Part shown: piece by piece, positions 1 through 7,828 of the stretch
Position numbering within the stretch: the first letter of the stretch is position 1
Layout of the letters: every line of letters begins with the position of its first letter
Assembly: GCF_003581585.1 (NCBI RefSeq)
Contig: NZ_QXIR01000022.1
Location: 1 to 64,000, forward strand
Origin: Bacillus salacetis
Lineage (GTDB): Bacteria; Bacillota; Bacilli; Bacillales; Bacillaceae_B
Length of the DNA: 64,000 nt
Direction: 5' to 3'
Program-made: the position numbers and the translations under genes
Notes under the pieces: model-generated
Database searches by the model: none
Told to the model about the DNA's origin: nothing
What the model saw: the letters and a program-made list of their open reading frames with translations, nothing else

Positions 1-48
1 ATCTCCCTGTGGTTTTTTACTTTTATGTTTAAGAAGGGACGTATTTCA

Positions 49-1242
49 ATGGCTTTAAGACAGAATAATATTTACTTGCTTTATTTTTATATATTTTTTG
101 CGCAGTTATTTTTTGACCGGGCGTTGTGGGTCATCTATCTGGGCGACAAGGGGCTTACCTTCGGCGAAATCGGCATTTTGGAAGCTTTTCTTCACTTGGC
201 GATCGTGCTTTTCGAGGTGCCGACCGGCATGGTGGCAGATTTGTATGGAAGAAAGGTCAGCCTGGTGATCGGAAATGTCTTCAGTCTCCTTTATGGGTTG
301 TTTATGCTGATCAGCGGCACATTCTCCATGTTTACTTTGGCATTTTTATCGATGGGGCTCCTGGTCACCTTCCATTCGGGAGCCGAGCAGGCATTTGCTT
401 ATGACACGTTGAAGAATCAAAATCGTGAGAAAGATTATACGAGGGTCATCGGCAGCATGACGGCCCTCAGTTTGTTGTCGTTGAGCCTTGCCAAATTTCT
501 TGGCGGCTTCATGGCCGATATCAGCTGGGAATGGGTATATGGTTCAACGATTATCACCCATGTCCTTGCGATCATTCCGCTCCTATTCATGAAGGAACCG
601 GACCGGGAAAAGCCCGAAGAGGTAACGGGGCGCTGGTATCACCAATGGGTTCACCAATTCAAGCTGGGGATTGATGTCTGGAGGCGGAATTCGGTCATTC
701 ACCAGCCTGTCGTCCTGTTTATTTTAGCGAGTGCGGTCATGGTGATCATTGTGTTCTACGGGCAGGAATACTTCATTCAGCTGGGATACTCTCCTGTGGT
801 GGTCGGAGCGGTATTTACAATCGAGGGGCTCCTGGGAGTGGCAATGGCGAAGATTGCATACAGGGTGGAAAGACGATTCAAGTTTTTCAATATCTTATAC
901 TATGGATTGGGCATGTTTCTTCTATTCTTTGTCCTTTTCATCTTTGCCAGTGACTGGGCGATTCTGTTATCGTTTCTTTTCCTGGCACAGCTGCTGAGCC
1001 TGTTTGAACCGATCTTCAGCTCGTTTGTTCAGCAATTTTTAAAAAGCACTATCAGGTCCACTTTCCTTTCGCTTATCGGGTTGTTGGAAAGCTTCGTCAT
1101 CATGATCAGCTTTCCGTTATTCGGATTTGCGATAGAGCGGATCGGTTTCACCAAGGGCTTTACGGGCCTGTTGATTATTTTCTTTATTCTCGCTGCGGGG
1201 TATCTGGTGAGTCAGAGGGTGAAGCTGCACCGGAAATCATAA
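49..1242 (+). CDS. MFS transporter (drug-efflux type)
   Basis: Major facilitator superfamily permease of the inner membrane, about 397 aa, with roughly twelve hydrophobic helices. The loop after TM2 carries the MFS motif A-like sequence GMVADLYGRKVS (near residue 65), as in proton-driven exporters; LFEVPTGMVAD is typical of the MFS subgroup in Firmicutes. The substrate cannot be told. I prefer ATG 49 because AAGAAGGGA at 31-39 sits 9 nt before it; an in-frame ATG at 25 has no ribosome site. It ends at a bidirectional hairpin shared with the convergent lipoprotein gene. The window starts just upstream, so its operon context is unknown. Confidence 0.85.
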   Translation: MALRQNNIYLLYFYIFFAQLFFDRALWVIYLGDKGLTFGEIGILEAFLHLAIVLFEVPTGMVADLYGRKVSLVIGNVFSLLYGLFMLISGTFSMFTLAFLSMGLLVTFHSGAEQAFAYDTLKNQNREKDYTRVIGSMTALSLLSLSLAKFLGGFMADISWEWVYGSTIITHVLAIIPLLFMKEPDREKPEEVTGRWYHQWVHQFKLGIDVWRRNSVIHQPVVLFILASAVMVIIVFYGQEYFIQLGYSPVVVGAVFTIEGLLGVAMAKIAYRVERRFKFFNILYYGLGMFLLFFVLFIFASDWAILLSFLFLAQLLSLFEPIFSSFVQQFLKSTIRSTFLSLIGLLESFVIMISFPLFGFAIERIGFTKGFTGLLIIFFILAAGYLVSQRVKLHRKS

Positions 1243-1248
1243 ATGCAC

Positions 1249-1286
1249 AAAAAAGCTGAAGTTCCCATAGGAGCTTCAGCTTTTTT
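1249..1286. terminator. Bidirectional intrinsic terminator
   Basis: The stem AAAAGCTGAAG / CTTCAGCTTTT is flanked by A and T runs on both sides. It serves the MFS gene on plus and the lipoprotein gene on minus, which ends 2 bases beyond it. Confidence 0.85.
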
Positions 1287-1287
1287 G

Positions 1288-1872
1288 TTACTCAAGCCAG
1301 CCTGATCCGGGCGGAAATCCGATATAACTGGATGCCTCGGCCCCGATCATGGTCTTGCCTTCGTATTCATAGCGGTTAAGGTTCTTGGCGATGACGATCT
1401 CTTCGCCTCGTTCACCGTATATTTCTTTCAGTTCATCAGTTTGTATCTCCGGCCTGAATTCAACTGACAGGTTGTAAATCTGTTCCACATCCCGCTCTAC
1501 CGGCAGGACGATATTTTTGGAATTGGCTTCAACGGTCCCTTCATAAACCGGGGTCTCGACAGGCTGGACACTCTCGTCAGCGATCCCTCTTAAGGATGCG
1601 TCCTTTGGATACTCCCGTAATATGATGTTCAAAATCGTTCCCTTCGGCAATGCCGTTTCCAGCTTCAGGGTGATTTGCTTCTCTTTATATACAACATCCC
1701 CATTCAGAAACACACTTACCGGTTCTTTTTTAATCTTGTCATTCGGAGTGCTGGTCTGCCCATCAGCCTGAGCCATTGGCCGCGGGGAAGATACCCCGTT
1801 TAAATCCATCTCTATACGGCATCCACTTAAAAGCAGCAAAAGAACCATCATCAGACCTGCTTTTTTCACCAT
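1288..1872 (-). CDS. Putative lipoprotein
   Basis: A 194-aa secreted lipoprotein. The N-terminus is basic and hydrophobic and ends in the lipobox LLSGC (Cys 18), so it should be lipidated on the outer face of the membrane. The mature part begins with a polar linker (residues 20-45), then a beta-rich region with VFLNGDVVYKEKQITL and LKLETALPKGTILNI, suggesting an immunoglobulin-like fold. I do not recognise a family. AAAGGGGG lies 9 nt before the ATG. It is monocistronic and convergent with the MFS gene. Confidence 0.8.
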   Translation of the reverse strand: MVKKAGLMMVLLLLLSGCRIEMDLNGVSSPRPMAQADGQTSTPNDKIKKEPVSVFLNGDVVYKEKQITLKLETALPKGTILNIILREYPKDASLRGIADESVQPVETPVYEGTVEANSKNIVLPVERDVEQIYNLSVEFRPEIQTDELKEIYGERGEEIVIAKNLNRYEYEGKTMIGAEASSYIGFPPGSGWLE

Positions 1873-2114
1873 GAATCGAAACCCCCTTTATGTATGATTG
1901 TGGTGAAAAAAAGTCCATGAATTTCTTGTTACTATATCTTTTCTACTATATACAGGTATATTCCTGCATCGTTTATACAATGTAAAAAATCATACCGGAT
2001 TACTATTTTCCTTGAGTCCTGCAGCGGGTTTCGGAATAATGAGAATATAAGTTAGGGGTTAAGCAATTGATTTTACCGCGATTGTTCCCACAAAAAAACA
2101 CAGGGGGGATCTTA

Positions 2115-2621
2115 TTGATACGTCTGGCAAATGAAACCGACGCAGAAGCGATCCTGGAGATTAAAAAAGGAATCATTCTATCAGAAGAAACAACAAAATT
2201 CTTTATCTCTTCTCCAGACGAACTGGAGGACGACAGTGAAAATGAAAGGGAAAAGATACGGACGAGCCGCGAAAAGGGGAACCTTTATGCGGTTTATGAA
2301 GCGGACGGTGAGGTTGTCGGGTTTATGGTCTTTTTCCGCTATGATATGAGCCGCTTACATCATGCGGGGGCAATGGGCATGGGAATCAAGGAAGGGTACA
2401 CCAATCAAGGGGCCGGCACCCGGCTTATTGAATATCTGCTGGACTGGGCTGAACAGCAGGATGGCCTTGAGAAGATCTGCCTGGGCGTCGTGTCTGGCAA
2501 CCAGAGAGCCCTTAACCTGTACACTCGCATGGGTTTTGTGGAAGAAGGCAGGCAGAAGAACCAGGTTAAATATGAAGACGGTACATATGCGGATGACGTA
2601 TTGATGGCTTATTACATATAA
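2115..2621 (+). CDS. GNAT family N-acetyltransferase
   Basis: GCN5-related acetyltransferase of 168 aa, expected to move acetyl from acetyl-CoA to an amine or amino terminus; the acceptor is unknown. The acetyl-CoA loop GMGIKEGYTNQGAGTRLIEYL (around residue 90) and the C-terminal NQRALNLYTRMGFVEEGR are hallmark motifs. I choose TTG 2115 because AGGGGGG at 2102-2108 is 6 nt upstream and the protein then begins at IRLANETDAEAI, the normal family N-terminus. A longer reading from TTG 2067 has no ribosome site. The small DUF6440-like gene follows 15 bp later and is probably co-transcribed. Confidence 0.85.
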   Translation: MIRLANETDAEAILEIKKGIILSEETTKFFISSPDELEDDSENEREKIRTSREKGNLYAVYEADGEVVGFMVFFRYDMSRLHHAGAMGMGIKEGYTNQGAGTRLIEYLLDWAEQQDGLEKICLGVVSGNQRALNLYTRMGFVEEGRQKNQVKYEDGTYADDVLMAYYI

Positions 2622-2636
2622 AAAGGAGATGAGAGC

Positions 2637-2822
2637 ATGTTTGGTAAAAATGAAGATAAAAAGGAAAAGAGATTTGAAGAGATTCATGTCGAGGGTACGG
2701 TGTCAGGAAATAAAATCATTGTAGACACCGAGACGGGGGTCCATTATCTGTACAGCTGGAGTGGGTACTCCGGAGGGCTCACCCCGTTATTGGATAAGGA
2801 TGGCAAGCCGGTGGTTAAATAA
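2637..2822 (+). CDS. Small DUF6440-like protein
   Basis: A 61-aa soluble, charged protein. The C-terminal half, IIVDTETGVHYLYSWSGYSG followed by GLTPLLDKDGKPVVK, matches my memory of DUF6440, a small Firmicutes family of unknown function; this assignment is from recall and not searched. AAAAGGAGATGAGAG lies just before the ATG. It follows the acetyltransferase by 15 bp and is followed by a terminator, so the two form one unit. No catalytic residues are evident. Confidence 0.75.
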   Translation: MFGKNEDKKEKRFEEIHVEGTVSGNKIIVDTETGVHYLYSWSGYSGGLTPLLDKDGKPVVK

Positions 2823-2830
2823 AGTAAAGG

Positions 2831-2856
2831 AAAACTCGCCTGTGGCAGGTTTTTTT
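2831..2856 (+). terminator. Intrinsic terminator
   Basis: Imperfect stem AACTCGCC / GGCAGGTT with a 3-nt loop followed by seven T residues, closing the acetyltransferase/DUF6440 unit. Confidence 0.7.
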
Positions 2857-2882
2857 GATGTGAAAAAATCTGGGAAATAGCA

Positions 2883-2891
2883 TGTTATAAT
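2883..2891 (+). promoter_or_regulatory. Extended -10 promoter
   Basis: TGTTATAAT is a perfect extended -10 element (TGnTATAAT). No good -35 is visible, which is acceptable for extended -10 promoters. It would drive the 465-aa gene at 3024, leaving a leader of about 125 nt that holds a 9-codon ORF (ATG 2911, with AAGGAG 2902-2907, stop 2938-2940). Confidence 0.55.
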
Positions 2892-3023
2892 GGGTGGAAA
2901 TAAGGAGAAAATGGTTTCAAAAGGAGAAAAGTCTACATAAACTATCAATTTTATTGGAGGAAGACAGTCTGGAATTACTGGACATGTCTCTCCGTAACTT
3001 TATAGATTGTGAGGGGGATTTAG

Positions 3024-4421
3024 ATGAATGCGCCTGGCCAGAACAAGAATAAGACCGGCAAGCCGACGGTTGAAAGTGTTTTAAGCACACTTTCAAAAGA
3101 ACAGTTGATTCAAATAATCTCAGATATAGCTGATAAAGATGAGAGGGTGGAGAACAAGCTGCTGCGGACCTATGGAGCAGCAGACAGCGGAGAGGCACTG
3201 AAATTATGCAGACAAGAGATGCGGTCCATCGTAAGAAGATACAAAGGAAGAGAAAGATTTATCCATGCCAGGGAGGCTGGGGGCTTCGCGATGGAAATGG
3301 GGGACATTTTACAAACAGCAAGAAGTACAAAGGATCCAGTGACAGGAGTCGATATTGCCCTCATGATAATGGATGAAGCCATCAACGCATTTCAATATGC
3401 TGATGATTCGAATGGAGACCTGGGCTCTCTCATTTCGCAATCACAGTTTATGCTCGAAGAAATCTGTTCCAATCTTGATAAGGCCTCGGACCATAGGAGA
3501 AAAATTTCTGCAAAGCTTCTCAAGCATACGGATAAAAAGATTTTTGAAGACTGGGAAGATTTCAGGATTGACCTGCTGAATAGTTGTTTTCTGTTTGCGG
3601 ATGATGAGGATTATAGAGGTCAGTTAAGGGATAAAATTGAAACTTTCTTAAGTGAGAAGCCGAATGGTTTTTCTTCAGAATACAATAATGAAAGGCTGCT
3701 TCAATTGTTATACAGACTGCTGGATGAGTACGGGACCGCTGATGAAGGCTTGCAGTTCATCCTGAAGCACATGCACCTTCCCTCTTTTAAAGAGCAATTG
3801 CTGGAGATATATTTTCAGGAAGGAAGTTACCAGAAGGCGATTGACCTGTGCCTTGAGGGTGAAAAGAAGGATCAGCAATACCCCGGGCTGGTGTCACGAT
3901 GGAAGAAGTACCGTTATCAAGCCTATAAGTCACTCTCTATGAAAGAAGAACAGAAACGACTGGGAAGAGAACTTCTGTTTAACGGAGAATTCAGCTGCTA
4001 CTATGACTTGAAAGAACTGGCTGCCAAAAATTATGAGCAATTCTACTCAGAACTGAAACAAGAATTGCAGGAAGCCAGAGGAGCATACGCTGAACAGGTC
4101 TTTCTTAAACTGGTAGAAGAAGAGAATGATATGGAGGCTTTGCTGGAATTCGTCAGGAATAAACCAAGATATTATATTGAACAATATGCCGGGAAGCTGG
4201 AAAAAGAGTATAAAGAAGATGTCCTGCAGATCTATAAGCAGTATTTATTTGACCAAGCAAATGAGGCATCAAACCGCCGGGTGTATAAGGAAGTATGCCG
4301 CAAAATAAATCGCTACAAAAAGATTGCCGGCAAAGAAAAACAGATGGAGGTCATTGACGCGTTGGAGGAGTTAAATAAGAATAAGCCTGCGTTTTTGGAT
4401 GAGTTGAAGAAGATTAAGTGA
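3024..4421 (+). CDS. SWIM-protein C-terminal-like helical repeat protein
   Basis: A 465-aa, highly charged, all-helical protein. Segments such as VLSTLSKEQLIQIISDIADKDERVENKLL and the TPR-like block YQKAIDLCLEGEKKDQ resemble the region that follows the SWIM zinc finger in Bacillaceae SWIM proteins; this is from recall. No CxC..CxH zinc finger is present, so it is either a stand-alone relative or has lost its N-terminus. GAGGGGGA lies 5 nt before the ATG. A second reading frame with protein-like composition (2894-3052) runs into its start. The RQC-like gene 84 bp downstream may act with it on nucleic acid. Confidence 0.6.
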   Translation: MNAPGQNKNKTGKPTVESVLSTLSKEQLIQIISDIADKDERVENKLLRTYGAADSGEALKLCRQEMRSIVRRYKGRERFIHAREAGGFAMEMGDILQTARSTKDPVTGVDIALMIMDEAINAFQYADDSNGDLGSLISQSQFMLEEICSNLDKASDHRRKISAKLLKHTDKKIFEDWEDFRIDLLNSCFLFADDEDYRGQLRDKIETFLSEKPNGFSSEYNNERLLQLLYRLLDEYGTADEGLQFILKHMHLPSFKEQLLEIYFQEGSYQKAIDLCLEGEKKDQQYPGLVSRWKKYRYQAYKSLSMKEEQKRLGRELLFNGEFSCYYDLKELAAKNYEQFYSELKQELQEARGAYAEQVFLKLVEEENDMEALLEFVRNKPRYYIEQYAGKLEKEYKEDVLQIYKQYLFDQANEASNRRVYKEVCRKINRYKKIAGKEKQMEVIDALEELNKNKPAFLDELKKIK

Positions 4422-4450
4422 GTACGCGTGAAGGATCGGTGGTGATGGCC

Positions 4451-4481
4451 CCAGGGACAGGCAGTGATGCTGTCCCCCTGG
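4451..4481. repeat. CCAGGGACAG hairpin element
   Basis: Inverted repeat CCAGGGACAG / CTGTCCCCCTGG with a 9-nt loop, between the 465-aa gene and the RQC-like gene. It has no T tract. It belongs to the same GGGACAG-CTGTCCC family as the larger clusters near 16.3, 18.5, 20.7 and 36.3 kb. Confidence 0.6.
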
Positions 4482-4505
4482 ATTCATCATTAGTTCATAC
4501 AACGG

Positions 4506-5066
4506 ATGATTGACCATGACTTCCTCAATATCGAGTATTTTGGAAAGCTGCCGATGATTGTCTATACAGAGAGGGGCTGGCTGATAGAATCCGACCAATA
4601 TGCCAACGAATTGATCAATGAATGGAGGGACTGGTTATCAGAGGGAAAAGAAACTCCTGAGATGGCCTATTTAAAGGACCGAAACCGGCAGATGATTCTC
4701 TTGATGCTGGAAAAGATCAAGGAATCTGGTAACCAAGCGTTTATTCCCTATCTAAAACTATGGGAAGAGATCGAATATCAAAAAGTCAGGACCGAAATCC
4801 GGGAAACCATTGGTATACTTGAACTTCAGAATCCGGTTGACAACCAGGCAGCCCTGCAAAGACAGGATAAGATAAAAGAAGCATTAAAGGGTTCACCGGC
4901 AAGTGATTATTTAGTAAAATGCTTTGAATGCGGGAAGCGGTTCACGTTTACTGTGGAAGAACAGAAGTTTTTTAAACAAGAGGGTTTAAGCTGCCGAAAA
5001 GATGCAAGAAATGCTGGAATAAGGGTCGTTTTTGGTAAGCCCAAAAGGCAATTGAAGAGCCAATAA
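4506..5066 (+). CDS. RQC-minor-like DNA-binding protein with zinc ribbon
   Basis: A 186-aa protein. The N-terminus, FGKLPMIVYTERGWLIESDQ, resembles the winged-helix RQC-minor domain (consensus VFTERGW.IE) known from proteins linked to RecQ-type helicases. The C-terminus, VKCFECGKRFTFTVEEQKFF, matches the zf-trcl treble-clef zinc ribbon, although the second Cys pair usually found after it is reduced to SCRKDAR, so metal binding is doubtful. A stop lies 5 codons before the ATG and no ribosome site is seen, so this may be the remaining C-terminal part of a longer protein. Family names are recalled, not searched. Confidence 0.6.
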   Translation: MIDHDFLNIEYFGKLPMIVYTERGWLIESDQYANELINEWRDWLSEGKETPEMAYLKDRNRQMILLMLEKIKESGNQAFIPYLKLWEEIEYQKVRTEIRETIGILELQNPVDNQAALQRQDKIKEALKGSPASDYLVKCFECGKRFTFTVEEQKFFKQEGLSCRKDARNAGIRVVFGKPKRQLKSQ

Positions 5067-5096
5067 CCTAAGAGTTTAGCAAAGGGGAAAAAGCAT

Positions 5097-5570
5097 TTAT
5101 TGATTTTTGATCATTCGTTTAAACTCTTTCAATTCGCTTTCGTGTTTGATTGAACGGGCTGACAGTGTATCGATTACGTTTTGCTGTCCCTTGATTGTTT
5201 CTCTGATTCCATCCGTCTTTTCATCGATGTGTTTCTCTATCTGCTCAAAGTAGGGTCCGAGTCCATGGATAAGGTTATCCTTCAACTGGTTTTGTCCGAT
5301 TTTTAATTCTTTCACGTCTTTTTCTAATCCTTCCATTCGCTGGTCCATTCGGTCAAACCGCTGATCCATTTTTTCGAATCGCTGGTCCATTCGGTCAAGC
5401 CGCTGATCCATTTTTTCGAATCGCTGGTCCATTCGGTCAAACCGCTGATCCATTTTTTCGAATCGCTGGTCCATTCGGTCAAACCGCTGATCTATTTTTT
5501 CGAATCGCTGGTCAACTTGGTCAAAACGGTTATTCATCTGCTCCATGAATTTTTTTAATAGTTCTTCCAT
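5097..5570 (-). CDS. Heptad-repeat coiled-coil protein (paralogue A)
   Basis: A 157-aa soluble protein. Residues 10-80 are an almost perfect chain of about ten heptads of the form QRFxxMD, alternating QRFEKMD and QRFDRMD, so the DNA repeats every 42 bp. This predicts a long parallel coiled coil. The C-terminal 70 residues, with GLGPYFEQIEKHIDEKTD and ARSIKHESELKEFKRM, are closely shared with the protein at 35488-35760, so the two are paralogues differing in repeat number. I start at ATG 5570 (MEELLKK), 10 nt after AAAGGAGG; ATG 5576 is possible. Function is unknown; repeat number may vary between strains. Confidence 0.75.
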   Translation of the reverse strand: MEELLKKFMEQMNNRFDQVDQRFEKIDQRFDRMDQRFEKMDQRFDRMDQRFEKMDQRLDRMDQRFEKMDQRFDRMDQRMEGLEKDVKELKIGQNQLKDNLIHGLGPYFEQIEKHIDEKTDGIRETIKGQQNVIDTLSARSIKHESELKEFKRMIKNQ

Positions 5571-5598
5571 TATCATCATACCTCCTTTCTTTTTTAAA

Positions 5599-5607
5599 AT
5601 TATATCA
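5599..5607 (-). promoter_or_regulatory. Extended -10 promoter of coiled-coil gene
   Basis: On the minus strand TGATATAAT forms an extended -10 about 10 bp before the ribosome site AAAGGAGG of the coiled-coil gene. Confidence 0.5.
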
Positions 5608-5647
5608 TGATTGGCAGTCGTTTTGTTAGAGTAACTGACTTCCGGGA

Positions 5648-6190
5648 TATGGAAAAATAGATGGAGGGTTTCAAGGACATCAACAAGGAAACTGGGGCCA
5701 GAAAGTGTCTTGAAAGAGGGTTTCAAGGACATGAACAGGAGAAAATGCAGGGGAAAATGTCTTGAAAGAGGATTTCAAGTACATCAACAAGAGAAACTGG
5801 GGCCGAAAGTGTCTTGAAAAAGGGTTTCAAGGACATGAACAGGAGAAAATGCAGCAGAAAGTGTCTTGAAAGAGGGTTTCAAGGACATGAACAGGAGAAA
5901 ATGCAGGGGAAAATGTCTTGAAAAAGGGTTTCAAGGACATGAACAGGAGAAAATGCAGGGGAAAATGTCTTGAAAGAGGATTTCAAGTACATCAACAAGA
6001 GAAACTGGGGCCGAAAGTGTCTTGAAAAAGGGTTTCAAGGACATGAACAAGAGAAACTGAAGCAGAAAGTGTCTTGAAAAAGGATTTCAAGGACATCAAC
6101 ACAAGAAACTGAAGCAGAAAGTGTCTTGAAGCAGCGTTTCAAATACATCAACCTGAAAAAACAACCCCCGAAATGCCTTGAACCCCCCAT
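5648..6190. repeat. 52-bp palindromic tandem array 1 (10 units)
   Basis: The trimer that opens TTTCAAG recurs at 5669, 5721, 5773, 5825, 5877, 5929, 5981, 6033, 6085 and 6137, a strict 52-bp period. Each unit holds an imperfect palindrome, TGTCTTGAAA ... TTTCAAGGACA, then a spacer such as ACAGGAGAAAATGCAG or CAAGAGAAACTGGGGC. Spacers alternate between a few variants and are not unique. The last unit and the stretch up to 6190 are degenerate. Array 2 (10199-11044) has the same period and palindrome but another spacer. There is no cas gene and no open frame through the repeats. Confidence 0.95.
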
Positions 6191-6205
6191 CTCAACAATC
6201 ACCTA

Positions 6206-6237
6206 AGTCCCTGGTCCACACCGCCGGGGCTTTTTCT
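6206..6237 (+). terminator. Hairpin closing array 1
   Basis: AAGTCCCTGG, a short loop, then CCGGGGCTTTTTC. A related AAGTCCCTGG hairpin follows array 2 (11116-11150), so both arrays share the same kind of end. Confidence 0.5.
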
Positions 6238-6275
6238 TGTATCGAAGGCACAAATAAGGGAAATCTACCAAAAAT

Positions 6276-6366
6276 GGGACATGGAACCTGTCCCCTCGTC
6301 CCCGTCCTTGAATTGAAGGCCAGAATGCGGGGATTCTAAGAAAAAATGGGACACGGAACCTGTCCC
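6276..6366. repeat. Two GGGACA-N7-TGTCCC hairpins
   Basis: GGGACATGGAACCTGTCCC-like sequence at 6276-6294 and again, as GGGACACGGAACCTGTCCC, at 6348-6366, each preceded by an AAAAATGG run. A third copy lies at 58955-58974 and a degenerate one near 32417. They are short dispersed palindromes of unknown role. Confidence 0.65.
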
Positions 6367-6457
6367 TCCGTCCCGCCTCCGTCCCGGCCGGGGTTTTCCT
6401 CTCTCCAAATAGTGGTAAAGGGAAGTGGATTCTGTTTCGAATGAAGGAGGAAGAAGA

Positions 6458-7714
6458 ATGTCAGAACATAGGCAGATGCCGGAAGAGAAAGGGATTATTG
6501 AAAATGTCCGCCTTCTTAAGGAAGGGTATTTATACATCATGAACCGGAGCGAGAAGTACGATTCGCCGATATTTGAAACGAGCCTTTTGGGTGAGGATGC
6601 CATCTGTTTGACCGGGAAGGAAGCGGCTGAACTTTTTTATGATAATGACCGGTTCAAACGGGAAAATGCAGCGCCTAAGCTTGCTCAGAAAACCCTGTTC
6701 GGAGTGGGCGGTGTCCAGGGGCTTGACGGCGGGGAGCACCGGAACCGGAAAGCGATGTTCATGTCGATGATGTCGGACGAGGCACTGGGTGAAATTCAGG
6801 AAATCTTTGCCCGGAAATGGGATGAATATAGCAAACGGTGGGAGCTGGAGGATGAGATCATCTTCTATGATGAAGTGAAGAAGATGCTTGCGGAAACGGC
6901 CTTCGAATGGACGGGGGTGCCGCTGGAGAAAGACCATTTGGATGAGTGGACGGATGAGCTTAGCGATATGTTTGAGGGTGCGGCGAGTTTCAGCCTGAAG
7001 CATTGGCAATCAAGAAGGTCGAGGTCCAAAGCGGAAGAGCGGCTGGTGGATTTGGTGGAAAGGGTGCGGAACAAAGATGTTCAACTTGATGAACAGCGGG
7101 CGCTTTACCAATTTTCGTTTCACAAGGATACAGAAGGGAAGCTTCTTGAGCCCCGCATCGTTGCAGTGGAACTTCTGAATCTGCTGCGTCCGATCACAGC
7201 GATTTCCGTCTATGCGGATTTCACCGCCCTTGCCGTCCATGATTATCCGGAGGAAGCGGAAAAAGTGAGGAATGGCGGAAAGGACGAACAGCAGCGCTTC
7301 ATTCAGGAAGTGCGCCGCTACTATCCGTTTTTCCCATTCACGGCAGCCCGTGTTAAACAGGATTTCGAGTGGAAAGGGTACCTGTTTAAAGAAGACACCC
7401 TGACACTTCTGGACCTGTACGGCACCAACCATCATCCGGAGCTGTGGACGCAGCCGGATACCTTTAATCCTGACCGGTTCGAATCATGGTCCGGCAGCCC
7501 GTTTGATTTTATCCCTCAAGGCGGGGGAGAGTACGATATCGGACACCGTTGTGCGGGAGAATGGATAACCCTCGATCTTCTCGGGGTGACCGTCGATTAT
7601 TTGGTGAATCAATTGACCTACACGGTTCCTGAACAGGACTTGAGCTTCAGCATGAACGATATTCCCAGCCTTCCGGAGAGTAAGATGAAAATCCGTGATA
7701 TAAAAAGAAAATAA
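6458..7714 (+). CDS. Cytochrome P450, CYP152 fatty-acid peroxygenase
   Basis: A 418-aa soluble P450 of the CYP152 type (B. subtilis P450 BS-beta/YbdT, 417 aa), which uses hydrogen peroxide to hydroxylate fatty acids at the alpha or beta carbon without a reductase. Seen: the heme loop FDFIPQGGGEYDIGHRCAGE with Cys 365, and the carboxylate-binding Arg-Pro pair LLRPITA at 244-245, matching Arg 242/Pro 243 and Cys 363 of BS-beta with a shift of two. RFKRENAAP and GVQGLDGGEHRNRKAMF are also CYP152 signatures. AAGGAGG lies 8 nt before ATG 6458. It is monocistronic, between the 52-bp arrays. Confidence 0.93.
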   Translation: MSEHRQMPEEKGIIENVRLLKEGYLYIMNRSEKYDSPIFETSLLGEDAICLTGKEAAELFYDNDRFKRENAAPKLAQKTLFGVGGVQGLDGGEHRNRKAMFMSMMSDEALGEIQEIFARKWDEYSKRWELEDEIIFYDEVKKMLAETAFEWTGVPLEKDHLDEWTDELSDMFEGAASFSLKHWQSRRSRSKAEERLVDLVERVRNKDVQLDEQRALYQFSFHKDTEGKLLEPRIVAVELLNLLRPITAISVYADFTALAVHDYPEEAEKVRNGGKDEQQRFIQEVRRYYPFFPFTAARVKQDFEWKGYLFKEDTLTLLDLYGTNHHPELWTQPDTFNPDRFESWSGSPFDFIPQGGGEYDIGHRCAGEWITLDLLGVTVDYLVNQLTYTVPEQDLSFSMNDIPSLPESKMKIRDIKRK

Positions 7715-7723
7715 CCAGAAGGG

Positions 7724-7753
7724 GACCGCCGGAAAAGATTGGCGGTTTTTTTA
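7724..7753 (+). terminator. Intrinsic terminator of CYP152 gene
   Basis: Stem GACCGCC / GGCGGT with a 10-nt loop and seven T residues. Confidence 0.85.
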
Positions 7754-7828
7754 TGGAATCAGTGGAGAAAGGGGCCTGTCCTTCCGCCATTTCCATGTTA
7801 AAATAGGAACCTGGGATGAGGGATGTAA

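Noticed and set aside
2355-2687. Minus-strand ORF opposite the acetyltransferase
   Set aside because: Antisense shadow; the plus-strand frame has full GNAT motifs.
2894-3052. 52-aa GTG-started ORF running into the 465-aa gene
   Set aside because: Protein-like, but no ribosome site and it overlaps the next start; mentioned only as a possible remnant.
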